From contig NZ_RYYV01000001.1 of assembly GCF_003977665.1 (NCBI RefSeq), positions 496,001 through 560,000 on the forward strand: DNA of 64,000 nt, given 5' to 3'. Positions 18,332 through 26,896 of the stretch are shown piece after piece. The notes under the pieces are model-generated. The model was given only the letters and a program-made list of their open reading frames with translations, was not told where the DNA came from and did not search any database. Source of the stretch: Dyella choica (lineage in GTDB: Bacteria > Pseudomonadota > Gammaproteobacteria > Xanthomonadales > Rhodanobacteraceae). The position numbers and the translations under genes are program-made. Position 1 is the first letter of the stretch. Each line of letters begins with the position of its first letter.

Positions 18332-18974
18332 GCTCAAACCAGATCCACTCCGCTCCCCGCGGGGGAACGCAGGCGAACGCGAAAAACGCGTCGCTCAACG
18401 TGTCGCCGGCGTAGATGAAGCCGGTCGCGGCCCGCTGGCCGGGCCGGTAGTCGTTGCCGCCGTCATTCTCAATGCGCAACATCCCATCGAAGGCCTGGAC
18501 GACTCCAAGAAACTGAGCGAGGCAAAACGCGAAGAACTCTTCCCGCTGATCGTGGAACACGCGCTTGCCTACAGCGTGGTGGTGGTCGAGCGCGAGGAAA
18601 TCGATCGCATCAATATCTTCCAGGCCACCATGGCCGGCATGACGCGGGCGGTACTGGGTCTGACGCCCGCCGCGACCGAAGTACTGATCGATGGCAACCG
18701 GCTACCCAAGGACTTGCCCTGCCCTGCCCGAGCCATCGTCAACGGCGATGCCTTGGAGCCGGCAATCAGCGCCGCGTCGATCCTTGCCAAAGTCAGCCGC
18801 GATCGCCTGATGATCGCGCTGGATGCGCAATTTCCGGGCTACGGTTTTGCCGCGCACAAGGGTTATCCCACCCCGAGCCACCTGGCCGCACTGCAGCGGC
18901 TTGGCCCCTGTTCCGAGCACCGTCGCAGCTTCTCGCCGGTCAAGCAACTGCTGGATCAAGGGCGGCTTTTCTGA
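18321..18974 (+). CDS. rnhB: ribonuclease HII
   Basis: RNase HII removes single ribonucleotides and RNA from RNA/DNA duplexes. The 217-residue protein has the [14 protein letters not shown] active-site motif near residue 33, [18 protein letters not shown] and [13 protein letters not shown] with further acidic catalytic residues. The start at 18321 ([10 protein letters not shown]) overlaps the end of lpxB by 11 nt. A basic N-terminal stretch of about 25 residues precedes the core. The lpxB-rnhB-dnaE order is conserved in gammaproteobacteria. Confidence 0.96.
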   Translation: MNDKLKPDPLRSPRGNAGEREKRVAQRVAGVDEAGRGPLAGPVVVAAVILNAQHPIEGLDDSKKLSEAKREELFPLIVEHALAYSVVVVEREEIDRINIFQATMAGMTRAVLGLTPAATEVLIDGNRLPKDLPCPARAIVNGDALEPAISAASILAKVSRDRLMIALDAQFPGYGFAAHKGYPTPSHLAALQRLGPCSEHRRSFSPVKQLLDQGRLF

Positions 18975-19136
18975 ACGCATGCGTGCCCCTCTTTCGGCGA
19001 GTGCGACGTTCATCTTCCTATGCAACCTTGCCTATTGCGCACGCATCTGAGCAGGTATAGGAATGGACTTAAGGAACGCCGCATGCGCGTGCATGCCAAC
19101 CACGGCGTAACGACCGTCTTGCACGGATGCGCCACC

Positions 19137-19172
19137 GTCCGGTGCCGGCAAATAACTCATCAGACACCGGAC
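19137..19172 (+). promoter_or_regulatory. leader hairpin before a small ORF
   Basis: GTCCGGTG (19137-19144) and CACCGGAC (19165-19172) form a perfect 8-bp stem with a 20-nt loop, ending just before the GAGGAGG ribosome-binding site (about 19177-19183) of the 66-residue ORF. It could be an operator palindrome or an RNA hairpin controlling access to the ribosome-binding site. Confidence 0.45.
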
Positions 19173-19188
19173 TTTCGAGGAGGGTGTC

Positions 19189-19389
19189 ATGATGTTTCCT
19201 TTCCGTCGCCGCCCAACGCCAAAACCGGCCAGCCAGAAGCGCAAAAACGAGGCTGCCGCAATGCCGCCGAATGTCATCAGCGAACTCCATCCGCAGCACG
19301 TCGACTACGACCTGCAACCAGTGCGCGTGGAAGGCCTTTCGCATTACATCGAGCCGATCGTCGAAACGGAACGATTCCGGGTGCATTGA
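19189..19389 (+). CDS. small hypothetical protein (66 aa)
   Basis: This short frame lies between rnhB and dnaE. It has an unusually strong GAGGAGG ribosome-binding site about 6 nt before the ATG, and its codon choice resembles its neighbours (frequent C or G third positions). The product is basic at the N-terminus (MMFPFRRRPTPKPASQKRKN) and mixed-charge at the C-terminus (HYIEPIVETERFRVH). There is no signal peptide and no membrane segment, and I recognise no domain. The 8-bp inverted repeat directly upstream suggests control. It could still be a chance ORF. Confidence 0.55.
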   Translation: MMFPFRRRPTPKPASQKRKNEAAAMPPNVISELHPQHVDYDLQPVRVEGLSHYIEPIVETERFRVH

Positions 19390-19484
19390 ATGGAAAACAA
19401 GGAACGGGGGTCGGGGACCGTTAAGCTTGCGGTAACCGTGACGCTGCCCGTTTCCTTTTCCCTATTCCCCGCCCTTGTCAATGC

Positions 19485-19513
19485 TTGCCCGCGCCGGACT
19501 GGCTCGCTAGGCT
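19485..19513 (+). promoter_or_regulatory. putative promoter of dnaE
   Basis: TTGCCC (19485-19490) and TAGGCT (19508-19513) are separated by 17 nt and lie 25 nt before the dnaE ATG. The -10 match is moderate. Confidence 0.4.
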
Positions 19514-19537
19514 GAGCCATTACTTCGCGTGCGCGCC

Positions 19538-22500
19538 ATGTCCGTCCGTTTCGCTCACCTGCATCTGCACAGCGAATATTCGCTGGTCGATTCGACCATC
19601 CGCATCAAAGCGCTGGTGGCTGCTTCCGTGCAGGCCGGCGCGCCCGCGGTGGCGCTCACCGACGAATGCAACATGTTTGCCCTGGTGAAGTTCTACAAGG
19701 CGTGCAGCTCGGCGGGCATCAAACCGATCGGCGGCTGCGACCTGTGGATCAGTTCCCCGGACGATCCGCGCCCGTGGCGCTTAAGCGTGCTGTGCCAGAA
19801 CCGCGACGGCTATCTGAACCTTTCCCGCCTCGTCTCGCGCGCCTGGCGCGAAGGCCAGCAAGGCGGCCGCGCGCTGGTCGAAGCCGCCTGGCTCACTCCG
19901 CAGGCGACGGACGGCCTGATCGCGCTGCTGGGTCGCGAAAGCGAAGTCGCACGCGTCGCCGTCAACCAGGGAACGGATACCGCCACGTCGCGTCTGCAAC
20001 CGATTGCGCGGCTGTTCCCGGATCGCCTGTACCTGGAATTGAGCCGCTGCGGCCGCGAAGGCGAGGAAGCCTGGAACAACGCCGCGCTCACCTTGGCGAC
20101 CGGACTGGATCTGCCGGTCGTCGCCAGCAACGACGTGCGCTTTTTGAAGCAGGACGACTTCGAAGCCCACGAGGCCCGCGTGTGCATTCATCAGGGCCGC
20201 GTACTGGCCGATCCCAAGCGCCCGCGCGACTATAGCAACCAGCAATACCTGAAAACGCCCGAGCAGATGGCCGAGTTGTTCGCGGACATCCCCGAAGCCC
20301 TGGAAAACACGGTCGAACTGGCGAAACGCTGCAATCTGGAGCTTTCCTTCGGCACCTACTACCTGCCGAATTTTCCGGTGCCGGAAGGCCACGACCTGGC
20401 CAGCTACATCCGCGAGATAGCGCGCGAAGGCCTGCAGGAGCGCCTCGCTCATGCGCCGCTTGCGCCGGGCCATACGCTCGCCGATTACCAGGCACGCCTG
20501 GAACGCGAGCTGGACGTGATCATCAAGATGGGCTTCCCCGGCTACTTCCTGATCGTGGCGGACTTCATCAACTGGGGTAAGCAGAACGGCATTCCGGTGG
20601 GGCCGGGACGCGGTTCGGGCGCGGGCTCCTTGGTGGCGTGGGTGCTGAAAATCACCGACCTGGATCCGCTGCAGTTCAACCTGCTGTTCGAACGCTTTTT
20701 GAATCCAGAGCGTATTTCGATGCCGGACTTCGACATCGACTTCTGCATGGACCGGCGCGATGAAGTGATCGACTACGTGGCGCGCAAATACGGCCGCGAC
20801 CACGTCAGCCAGATCATCACCTATGGTTCGATGGCGGCGAAGGCGGTACTGCGCGACTCCGGCCGTGTGCTCGGCATGGGCTACAACGCCGTCGACAAGA
20901 TCGCCAAGCTGATCCCTCCGCGCCCGCTCGACCTCACCTTGTCGTGTGCACTGGGCCGCTCGGACAAGGCGCAGAAAGAGCCCGATCGCGTGGTGAAGGA
21001 ATTCTGCGAGCTGTACGAGCAGGACGAAGAAGCCAAAACGCTGATCGACCTGGCGCTGAAGCTGGAAAGCCTCACCCGCAACGCCGGCAAGCACGCCGGT
21101 GGCGTGGTGATCGGGCCAAAACCGCTGACCGAATTTGCGCCGCTGTACTGCGAACCGGGCGGCGCCGGCGTGGTGACGCAATACGACAAGGACGACGTCG
21201 AAGCCGTCGGCCTGGTGAAGTTCGACTTCCTCGGCCTGCGTACGCTGACCATCATCGATTGGGCAGTGAAGGCAATCAATGCGCGCCGGGCGAAGAGCGG
21301 CGAAGAGGCGCTGGATATCTCGGCGCTGAAGCTGGATGACGTACCCACGTACGAGCTGTTGAAGCGCGCGCAAACGGTCGCGGTATTCCAGCTCGAATCC
21401 TCCGGCATGCAACGCATGCTCAAGGATGCGAAACCCGACCGCTTCGAAGACATTATCGCGCTGGTGGCGTTGTATCGACCCGGCCCCATGGACCTGATCC
21501 CCAGCTTCGTCGCGCGCAAGCACGGCCGCGAGGACGTGATCTATCCCGATCCGCGCGTCGAGCCGATCCTGAAAGAGACCTACGGCATCATGGTCTACCA
21601 GGAACAGGTCATGCAGATGGCGCAGATCGTCGGCGGCTACTCTCTGGGCGGCGCCGACCTGCTGCGCCGCGCGATGGGCAAGAAGAAAGTCGAGGAAATG
21701 GCGAAGGAGCGCGCCAAATTCCGCGAAGGTGCGGCCAAGGACGGGCTGAGCGGCGAGAAAGCCGATGCCATCTTCGATGACATGGAAAAGTTCGCCGGCT
21801 ACGGCTTCAACAAGTCGCACGCCGCCGCCTATGCCGTGGTGTCCTACCAGACCGCGTGGCTGAAGGCGCACTACCCCGCCGAGTTCATGGCCGCGACTAT
21901 CTCGTCGGACATGGACAACACCGACAAGGTGGTGATCTTTCTCAACGAATCGCGCGCGATCAACCTTCAGATCCTGCCCCCCGACGTGAACGCTTCGGAG
22001 TTCATGTTCGAGGCGGTGGAACCCCGGGTGATCCGCTACGGTCTGGGCGCCATCAAGGGCGTCGGCCAAGGAGCTTGTGAAGCGATCGCCGAGGAACGCA
22101 AGCAAGGCGGCCGGTACCAGGACCTGGCCGACTTCTGCCGCCGCGTCGACCCCACCAAGCTCAACCGGCGCGTGCTGGAAGCATTGATCCATTCCGGCTC
22201 GCTGGACGCCCTGGCGCCCACCCGCGCCAGTCTGATGCTGCAGCTGCCGGACGCCATCAAGGCGGCCGAGCAGCACCTGCGCGACCGCCAGTCCGGCCAG
22301 AACGACATGTTCGGGGCCTTCATGTCGGATAAGAGCAGCGGCGCGATGGCGCCAGTGGTACAAGTCGACCTGCCCACTGCGCCCGAATGGCCACTGGAGC
22401 AGAAGCTGCAGTACGAGCGCGAAACGCTCGGCCATTACCTGTCCGGCCATCCCACCGATCCCTGGCGCGAGGAACTGGCCCAGCTCTCCACCTGCCCGCT

Positions 22501-23098
22501 GGGCGAAATCGCCGACCGCTATCAGCCGCCACGCCCACGCAAGAACGATGGCGACGACAACCGCTTCCGCCGCGGCCCCGACACGCCCTGGACGGTGGCC
22601 GGCATGGTAATCGCCGTGCGTAAGCGTGGCGACAGCGACGCTTTCGTGCGCCTGGAAGACAGCACCGGCAGCATCGAGGTGAGCTTCTTCGGCGAGTTGT
22701 ACCAGCAGGTCGCACCACTGCTCACGCGCGACGAATTGCTGGTGGTGGAAGGCGGGCTGCGCATTGACGAATTCTCTGGTGGCGGCTTCCAGCTGCGCGC
22801 CCGCAGCGCCATGTCCATGGCTGACGCCTGCCGTCGCTATGCGCGCTTGCTGCGGGTGAAGGTGAATGGCATCAACCCGGACTTCATCGCCCCCTTCCGC
22901 CAGGCCCTTGCCGGCCACCGTGGCGGCAACGCCAGCGTCATCCTCAACGGATATCGCAACACCATTGCCCAGGCCGACCTGGAACTGGGGCAGGAATGGA
23001 AGGTACACGCCATCCCCGAACTGCTACGCGCGCTGCGAGGCATGCCGGGTGTGCTGGACGCCAGCGTAAGAATCGTCAAGACCGGCAACGGGGATTAG
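19538..23098 (+). CDS. dnaE: DNA polymerase III subunit alpha
   Basis: DnaE is the replicative polymerase catalytic subunit. The 1186-residue type I alpha subunit has the N-terminal PHP domain (FAHLHLHSEYSLVDSTIR), the polymerase palm with SMPDFDIDFCMDRRDEVI at about residues 395-411 holding the catalytic aspartates, and the thumb and fingers with PGRGSGAGSLV upstream. A helix-hairpin-helix region (YGFNKSHAAAYAVVSYQTAW) and an OB-fold (WTVAGMVIAVRKRGDSDAFV) follow near the C-terminus. I use the ATG at 19538 (MSVRFAHL) rather than an in-frame GTG at 19529. In relatives accA follows directly; here a 4.7-kb segment intervenes. Confidence 0.98.
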   Translation: MSVRFAHLHLHSEYSLVDSTIRIKALVAASVQAGAPAVALTDECNMFALVKFYKACSSAGIKPIGGCDLWISSPDDPRPWRLSVLCQNRDGYLNLSRLVSRAWREGQQGGRALVEAAWLTPQATDGLIALLGRESEVARVAVNQGTDTATSRLQPIARLFPDRLYLELSRCGREGEEAWNNAALTLATGLDLPVVASNDVRFLKQDDFEAHEARVCIHQGRVLADPKRPRDYSNQQYLKTPEQMAELFADIPEALENTVELAKRCNLELSFGTYYLPNFPVPEGHDLASYIREIAREGLQERLAHAPLAPGHTLADYQARLERELDVIIKMGFPGYFLIVADFINWGKQNGIPVGPGRGSGAGSLVAWVLKITDLDPLQFNLLFERFLNPERISMPDFDIDFCMDRRDEVIDYVARKYGRDHVSQIITYGSMAAKAVLRDSGRVLGMGYNAVDKIAKLIPPRPLDLTLSCALGRSDKAQKEPDRVVKEFCELYEQDEEAKTLIDLALKLESLTRNAGKHAGGVVIGPKPLTEFAPLYCEPGGAGVVTQYDKDDVEAVGLVKFDFLGLRTLTIIDWAVKAINARRAKSGEEALDISALKLDDVPTYELLKRAQTVAVFQLESSGMQRMLKDAKPDRFEDIIALVALYRPGPMDLIPSFVARKHGREDVIYPDPRVEPILKETYGIMVYQEQVMQMAQIVGGYSLGGADLLRRAMGKKKVEEMAKERAKFREGAAKDGLSGEKADAIFDDMEKFAGYGFNKSHAAAYAVVSYQTAWLKAHYPAEFMAATISSDMDNTDKVVIFLNESRAINLQILPPDVNASEFMFEAVEPRVIRYGLGAIKGVGQGACEAIAEERKQGGRYQDLADFCRRVDPTKLNRRVLEALIHSGSLDALAPTRASLMLQLPDAIKAAEQHLRDRQSGQNDMFGAFMSDKSSGAMAPVVQVDLPTAPEWPLEQKLQYERETLGHYLSGHPTDPWREELAQLSTCPLGEIADRYQPPRPRKNDGDDNRFRRGPDTPWTVAGMVIAVRKRGDSDAFVRLEDSTGSIEVSFFGELYQQVAPLLTRDELLVVEGGLRIDEFSGGGFQLRARSAMSMADACRRYARLLRVKVNGINPDFIAPFRQALAGHRGGNASVILNGYRNTIAQADLELGQEWKVHAIPELLRALRGMPGVLDASVRIVKTGNGD

Positions 23099-23100
23099 CC

Positions 23101-23165
23101 GGATGTTGAGAAATGGCTAAAGCACGTTTTCTCAACTCCTTGGAAACACCCAAGTTTTAACATCC
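23101..23165 (+). repeat. nested hairpin structure after dnaE
   Basis: GGATGTT (23101-23107) and AACATCC (23159-23165) enclose CTTGG/CCAAG (23139-23143/23150-23154). GTTGAGAAA/TTTCTCAAC (23105-23113/23128-23136) overlaps and competes with the closing stem. It begins 3 nt after the dnaE stop. A termination or 3'-end protection role is plausible; there is no long T-run. Confidence 0.5.
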
Positions 23166-23238
23166 CCGGCCAAAATTCGACTTATCTTAAGCGCCGTCAG
23201 TACCGCAACGATGATGCGTGGATTCCCAGGGGGACCCC

Positions 23239-23655
23239 ATGAGCACGGGTGCGCCGGATATTCTGCTGATTGACGACAGCCCCACTACGGCTGACTTGTT
23301 CAGGTATGCGCTGCGCGCCAACAAGTCCCGCATCACCCTGCGGGCGGTGCACGATAGCGAGTCCGCCCTGGACATGCTGCTTGGAAACGGCCAAGCCGCC
23401 TCAACTGCGCTGCCGCAACTGATCCTGCTCGATATGCATCTGCCCAGGGTGGACGGGCTGGAAGTATTGGCCCAGTTGCGCGCCGACGAACGCACCAGGC
23501 AGGTCCCGGTGCTCATCTACAGCGGAGCCGACGCCGCCGAGGTCGAAGCCGAAGTCATCCGCCACGGCGCCGATGGCTACGTTTGCAAACCGGCCGAATT
23601 CAAAGACATCTGCGCCTTGATCAAAAAGATTGAACAGCAGTGGCTGAAACGGTGA
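23239..23655 (+). CDS. stand-alone response regulator receiver protein
   Basis: This 138-residue protein is a single CheY-like receiver with no output domain. The acidic pair is in LLIDDSPTTADLF, the phosphoacceptor is Asp65 in LILLDMHLPRVDG, a Ser follows in LIYSGAD, and the conserved Lys is in GYVCKPAEF. An AGGGGGA ribosome-binding site precedes the ATG at 23239; a GTG start 21 nt earlier is less likely. It is 65 nt upstream of the hybrid kinase and on the same strand. It most likely passes or receives phosphate from that kinase, though this is inferred from position. Confidence 0.88.
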   Translation: MSTGAPDILLIDDSPTTADLFRYALRANKSRITLRAVHDSESALDMLLGNGQAASTALPQLILLDMHLPRVDGLEVLAQLRADERTRQVPVLIYSGADAAEVEAEVIRHGADGYVCKPAEFKDICALIKKIEQQWLKR

Positions 23656-23720
23656 ACTGATTCAAGGCTTCCCTTGCTGAAAAAGCCCAAGAGATAGACG
23701 TTCGGGTCACCTTACTCGTC

Positions 23721-26693
23721 ATGAGCGACAAGCCACCTGTGGGCACTTGGTCGGACCTGTTCGCCGATGGCGGCGAGATGGGTGCACTCATGCGCGCCAC
23801 CGACTGGTCCAGGACCCGGCTCGGCCCCGTCGAAAACTGGCCCGGCAGTCTGAAGACCATGCTCGGCGTGGTGCTTGGCAGCAGGTTTCCCATGATGATC
23901 TGGTGGGGGCCCGAGTTGCTGCAGCTGTACAACGACGCTTACCGCCCCATTCTGCGCCACAAGCACCCCGCTTCGCTGGCCCAACCCGGTGCACAATGCT
24001 GGGCCGAGGTCTGGGACGAAGCCGGCCCCTTGGTGCAAAGCGTACGGGAAGGCCATCCCGCCACCTGGATGGAAGACTGGCAACTGTTCATCAGCAGCGG
24101 CGACATGGCCGAGGAAACGTATTTCACGTCCTCGTACAGTGCGATCCCCGGCGACGACGGTAGCGTGGCGGGCGTACTGAATACCGTGCAGGAAACGACG
24201 GTAAAAGTGCAAAGCGAACGCCAGATCCGCATGCTGCACGACCTGGCCAGGCGTGCAGCAGATGCCAGGTCCGAGCGCGAAGCCTGTCAGATCGCCGTGG
24301 ACGTACTGGCCGCGAATGCGCTGGATCTACCTTTTGTACTGGTGTACGGCATGGACCAGTCGGCACTAAGCGCCACGCTTATCGCCGCGCATGGCTGGAA
24401 GGAGATCGACGGGCAACCGGTGTCTGCACGGGTACCCATCGACGACCAAAGCGCTGCGCGTGACTGGCCCTTTGCAGCCATCATGCGATCCGGGCAGGAA
24501 CTCATCGTCGACGATCTGCGCACCCGTTTCGGACCCATGCCCAGCGGCCGTTGGAACGCGCCAACCGAACAGGCCATCGTGTTTCCGCTGTACCGTACGG
24601 GCCACGCGGCCCCCTCCGCGTTCTTCGTTGCGGGAATCAGTCCGCATCGGAAGCTGGATGAACGCTATCGCGCGTTTTTTCTCGCTACCGCCGATCAAGT
24701 GGCCAGCGCCATGGTCAAGGCGCGTGCGCTCGAAGAGGAAAAACAGCGTGCCGAAGCGCTGGCTGAGATCGACCGGGCCAAGACCACCTTCTTCAGCAAC
24801 GTCAGCCACGAATTTCGGACTCCGCTCACGCTCATCCTCGGCACAGTCGAAGACGCGCTCGCCCGGCGACAGCCCTTGAATGGCCAAGAGCTGGACGTAG
24901 TCCAGCGCAACGGCATCCGGCTGCTTCGCCTGGTCAACAGCCTGCTGGACTTCACCCGCATCGAGGCCGGACGCCTGCCGCTGTCCTTCGTGCCCACGGA
25001 CCTTTCCAGGCTGACGAGTGAATTGGCCAGCGCGTTCGATTCGCTCGTCGAACGGGCCGACATGCGCCTGATCATCGGCTGTCCACCGCTGCCGGAGCCG
25101 GTCTACGTCGATCAGGAACAATGGGAGAAGATCGTCCTCAACCTGGTCTCGAACGCCTTCAAGTTCACCCTGAAGGGCGAAATCGAAGTCTCCCTCCATT
25201 GGCATGGCACGTACGCCGAATTGCGCATACGCGATACCGGAGTGGGCATTCCTGCCCACGAACTGCCGCATATCTTCGATCGTTTTCATCGCGTCGAGTC
25301 ATCGCAGGGCCGCAGCTTCGAAGGCAGCGGCCTTGGTCTGGCGATGGTCCAAGACCTCGTCAATCTGCACGGGGGAACCGTGCGGGCCGTCAGCGTGGAA
25401 GGCGAAGGAACCACCTTCTTTGTCGCCGTTCCTGCCGGTACCGCCCATTTGCCGGCCGAACGAATCGTCCAGGCACCCGTGGCCGCTACGCGATCGGCCA
25501 AGGCATCAGCCTTCGTGTTGGATGCGGCTCAATGGAGCCCTTCGACTGATCGAAACGACACGTCGGCCATCCCCGCTTCCAGCCACGTCATCGACTCCAG
25601 ACCGGAGCAGCAGCCGGCCCTGGCGGCTGGCCGCATCCTGCTTGCCGACGACAACGGCGACATGCGCGAATACCTGCTCCGGCTGCTGCGTCCCTATTGG
25701 GAAGTGGAGGCGGTCGGCGACGGCCAGGCGGCTCTGGAAAGCGCCCTGAACCACCCTCCGGACCTGATCCTCAGCGACATCATGATGCCGGTAATGGATG
25801 GCTTCGCCTTGCTGCGGGCGCTGCGGGCGCAAAGCAGCACAAGCACGATCCCGGTCATCCTGCTGTCTGCACGTGCCGGCGAAGAAGCGATACTGGAAGG
25901 GCTCGATTACGGCGCCGATGACTATCTGGCCAAACCGTTCACCGCGCCGGAATTGATCGCACGCGTGCGCACTCACCTGACCATGGCGGCCACACGCAAC
26001 GCCTTGAACGCGGAACTGGTGCGCGCCAACCAGGAACTGGAAGCCTTCAGCCATTCCGTGGCCCATGATCTGCGCTCGCCGTTGAGCAGCATCAACGGCT
26101 TCACCCAGATCCTGCTCATGCAGCAAGGCCAAACGCTTGATGCGGAAGCCAGGGAGCTGCTGGAGCAGGTGCTGCTGGCAGCCAAAGGCATGCGGCAAAC
26201 GATCGATGACCTGTTGACGCTCGCGCACATCGGGCGTGCCGAACTGCGACGGGATCCGGTGGATCTGAGCGATCTCGCCCAAAAAGCCATCAGCGTGCTG
26301 CAGCGCCTGCAACCCGAACGCCAGATACGGATCAAGCTCACACCAGGACTCACCACCCGCGGCGACCCTGGCCTGCTCCGCACGGCCCTCGACAATCTCA
26401 TCGGCAATGCCTGGAAATACAGCAGCAAGCGCGCGCAGCCCATGATCGAATTCGGCGCGACCAGGGCAAACGGCGAAGTGGCCTATTACGTGCGCGACAA
26501 CGGCGCCGGTTTCGACATGAAATATGCCCACAAGCTGTTCGCTGCGTTCCAGCGCCTGCACAGCGAAAAAGAATTCCCCGGTACCGGCATCGGCCTTGCC
26601 ACCGTGCACCGCATCGTCAGCCGGCACGGCGGGCGGATCTGGGCGGATGCCACGGAGGGCAAGGGGGCGACCTTCTATTTCACCTTGCCGTAG
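23721..26693 (+). CDS. hybrid sensor kinase with two kinase modules around a receiver
   Basis: This 990-residue soluble protein has an unusual modular order. A PAS-like sensor occupies about residues 10-160 and a GAF-like domain about 170-335. A first HisKA/HATPase pair follows, with His363 in SNVSHEFRTPL, DTGVGIP and GSGLGLA. A receiver domain has ADDNGDMRE and Asp686 in LILSDIMMP. A second HisKA/HATPase pair has His782 in SVAHDLRSPLSS, DNLIGNAWKY, RDNGAGFDMKY and GTGIGLA. No membrane segment or DNA-binding domain is seen, so the input is probably cytosolic (redox, light or a small ligand). It follows the lone receiver gene and probably shares its operon. All three phosphotransfer residues are intact. 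Confidence 0.9.
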   Translation: MSDKPPVGTWSDLFADGGEMGALMRATDWSRTRLGPVENWPGSLKTMLGVVLGSRFPMMIWWGPELLQLYNDAYRPILRHKHPASLAQPGAQCWAEVWDEAGPLVQSVREGHPATWMEDWQLFISSGDMAEETYFTSSYSAIPGDDGSVAGVLNTVQETTVKVQSERQIRMLHDLARRAADARSEREACQIAVDVLAANALDLPFVLVYGMDQSALSATLIAAHGWKEIDGQPVSARVPIDDQSAARDWPFAAIMRSGQELIVDDLRTRFGPMPSGRWNAPTEQAIVFPLYRTGHAAPSAFFVAGISPHRKLDERYRAFFLATADQVASAMVKARALEEEKQRAEALAEIDRAKTTFFSNVSHEFRTPLTLILGTVEDALARRQPLNGQELDVVQRNGIRLLRLVNSLLDFTRIEAGRLPLSFVPTDLSRLTSELASAFDSLVERADMRLIIGCPPLPEPVYVDQEQWEKIVLNLVSNAFKFTLKGEIEVSLHWHGTYAELRIRDTGVGIPAHELPHIFDRFHRVESSQGRSFEGSGLGLAMVQDLVNLHGGTVRAVSVEGEGTTFFVAVPAGTAHLPAERIVQAPVAATRSAKASAFVLDAAQWSPSTDRNDTSAIPASSHVIDSRPEQQPALAAGRILLADDNGDMREYLLRLLRPYWEVEAVGDGQAALESALNHPPDLILSDIMMPVMDGFALLRALRAQSSTSTIPVILLSARAGEEAILEGLDYGADDYLAKPFTAPELIARVRTHLTMAATRNALNAELVRANQELEAFSHSVAHDLRSPLSSINGFTQILLMQQGQTLDAEARELLEQVLLAAKGMRQTIDDLLTLAHIGRAELRRDPVDLSDLAQKAISVLQRLQPERQIRIKLTPGLTTRGDPGLLRTALDNLIGNAWKYSSKRAQPMIEFGATRANGEVAYYVRDNGAGFDMKYAHKLFAAFQRLHSEKEFPGTGIGLATVHRIVSRHGGRIWADATEGKGATFYFTLP

Positions 26694-26713
26694 GTCGGGT
26701 TCACCTAAGCTCT

Positions 26714-26877
26714 GCTTAAGGATGGTCTGAAAAAGTCCGTCACGGACCTTTTCAGACGCGCCGCGTCCGGTACACGCCCGGACGCGGCTACGCCAAATCA
26801 AGCGCTTACGCGCCTGATTTGCGGCGGGCCGTCCCTGGCCCGCAGAAACTCTGAACTTATTCAGAGTTTCCTTAAGC
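26714..26877. repeat. 164-nt multi-hairpin element closed by a 9-bp inverted repeat
   Basis: GCTTAAGGA (26714-26722) and TCCTTAAGC (26869-26877) form perfect termini. Between them are five consecutive hairpins. H1 is 26725-26757 (14 bp, one mismatch, TCA loop). H2 is 26760-26788 (11 bp). H3 is 26794-26821 (7+4 bp, one mismatch). H4 is 26824-26843 (7 bp). H5 is 26846-26869 (10 bp). The A-C mismatches in H1 and H3 become G-U pairs in minus-strand RNA. No coding frame is credible here. It could be a MITE-like or BIME-like mobile repeat, or a structured RNA. It ends 19 nt before the next gene. Confidence 0.8.
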
Positions 26878-26896
26878 GGTCTGCAGCATAGGAAAC

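Noticed and set aside
19781-23008. 1075-codon frame opposite dnaE
   Set aside because: Antisense shadow of dnaE; composition is His/Gln/Val rich with no domain.
26714-26877. Insertion sequence or transposase remnant
   Set aside because: Terminal inverted repeats are present but no transposase frame exists and no clear flanking target duplication is visible, so only a repeat/RNA element is reported.
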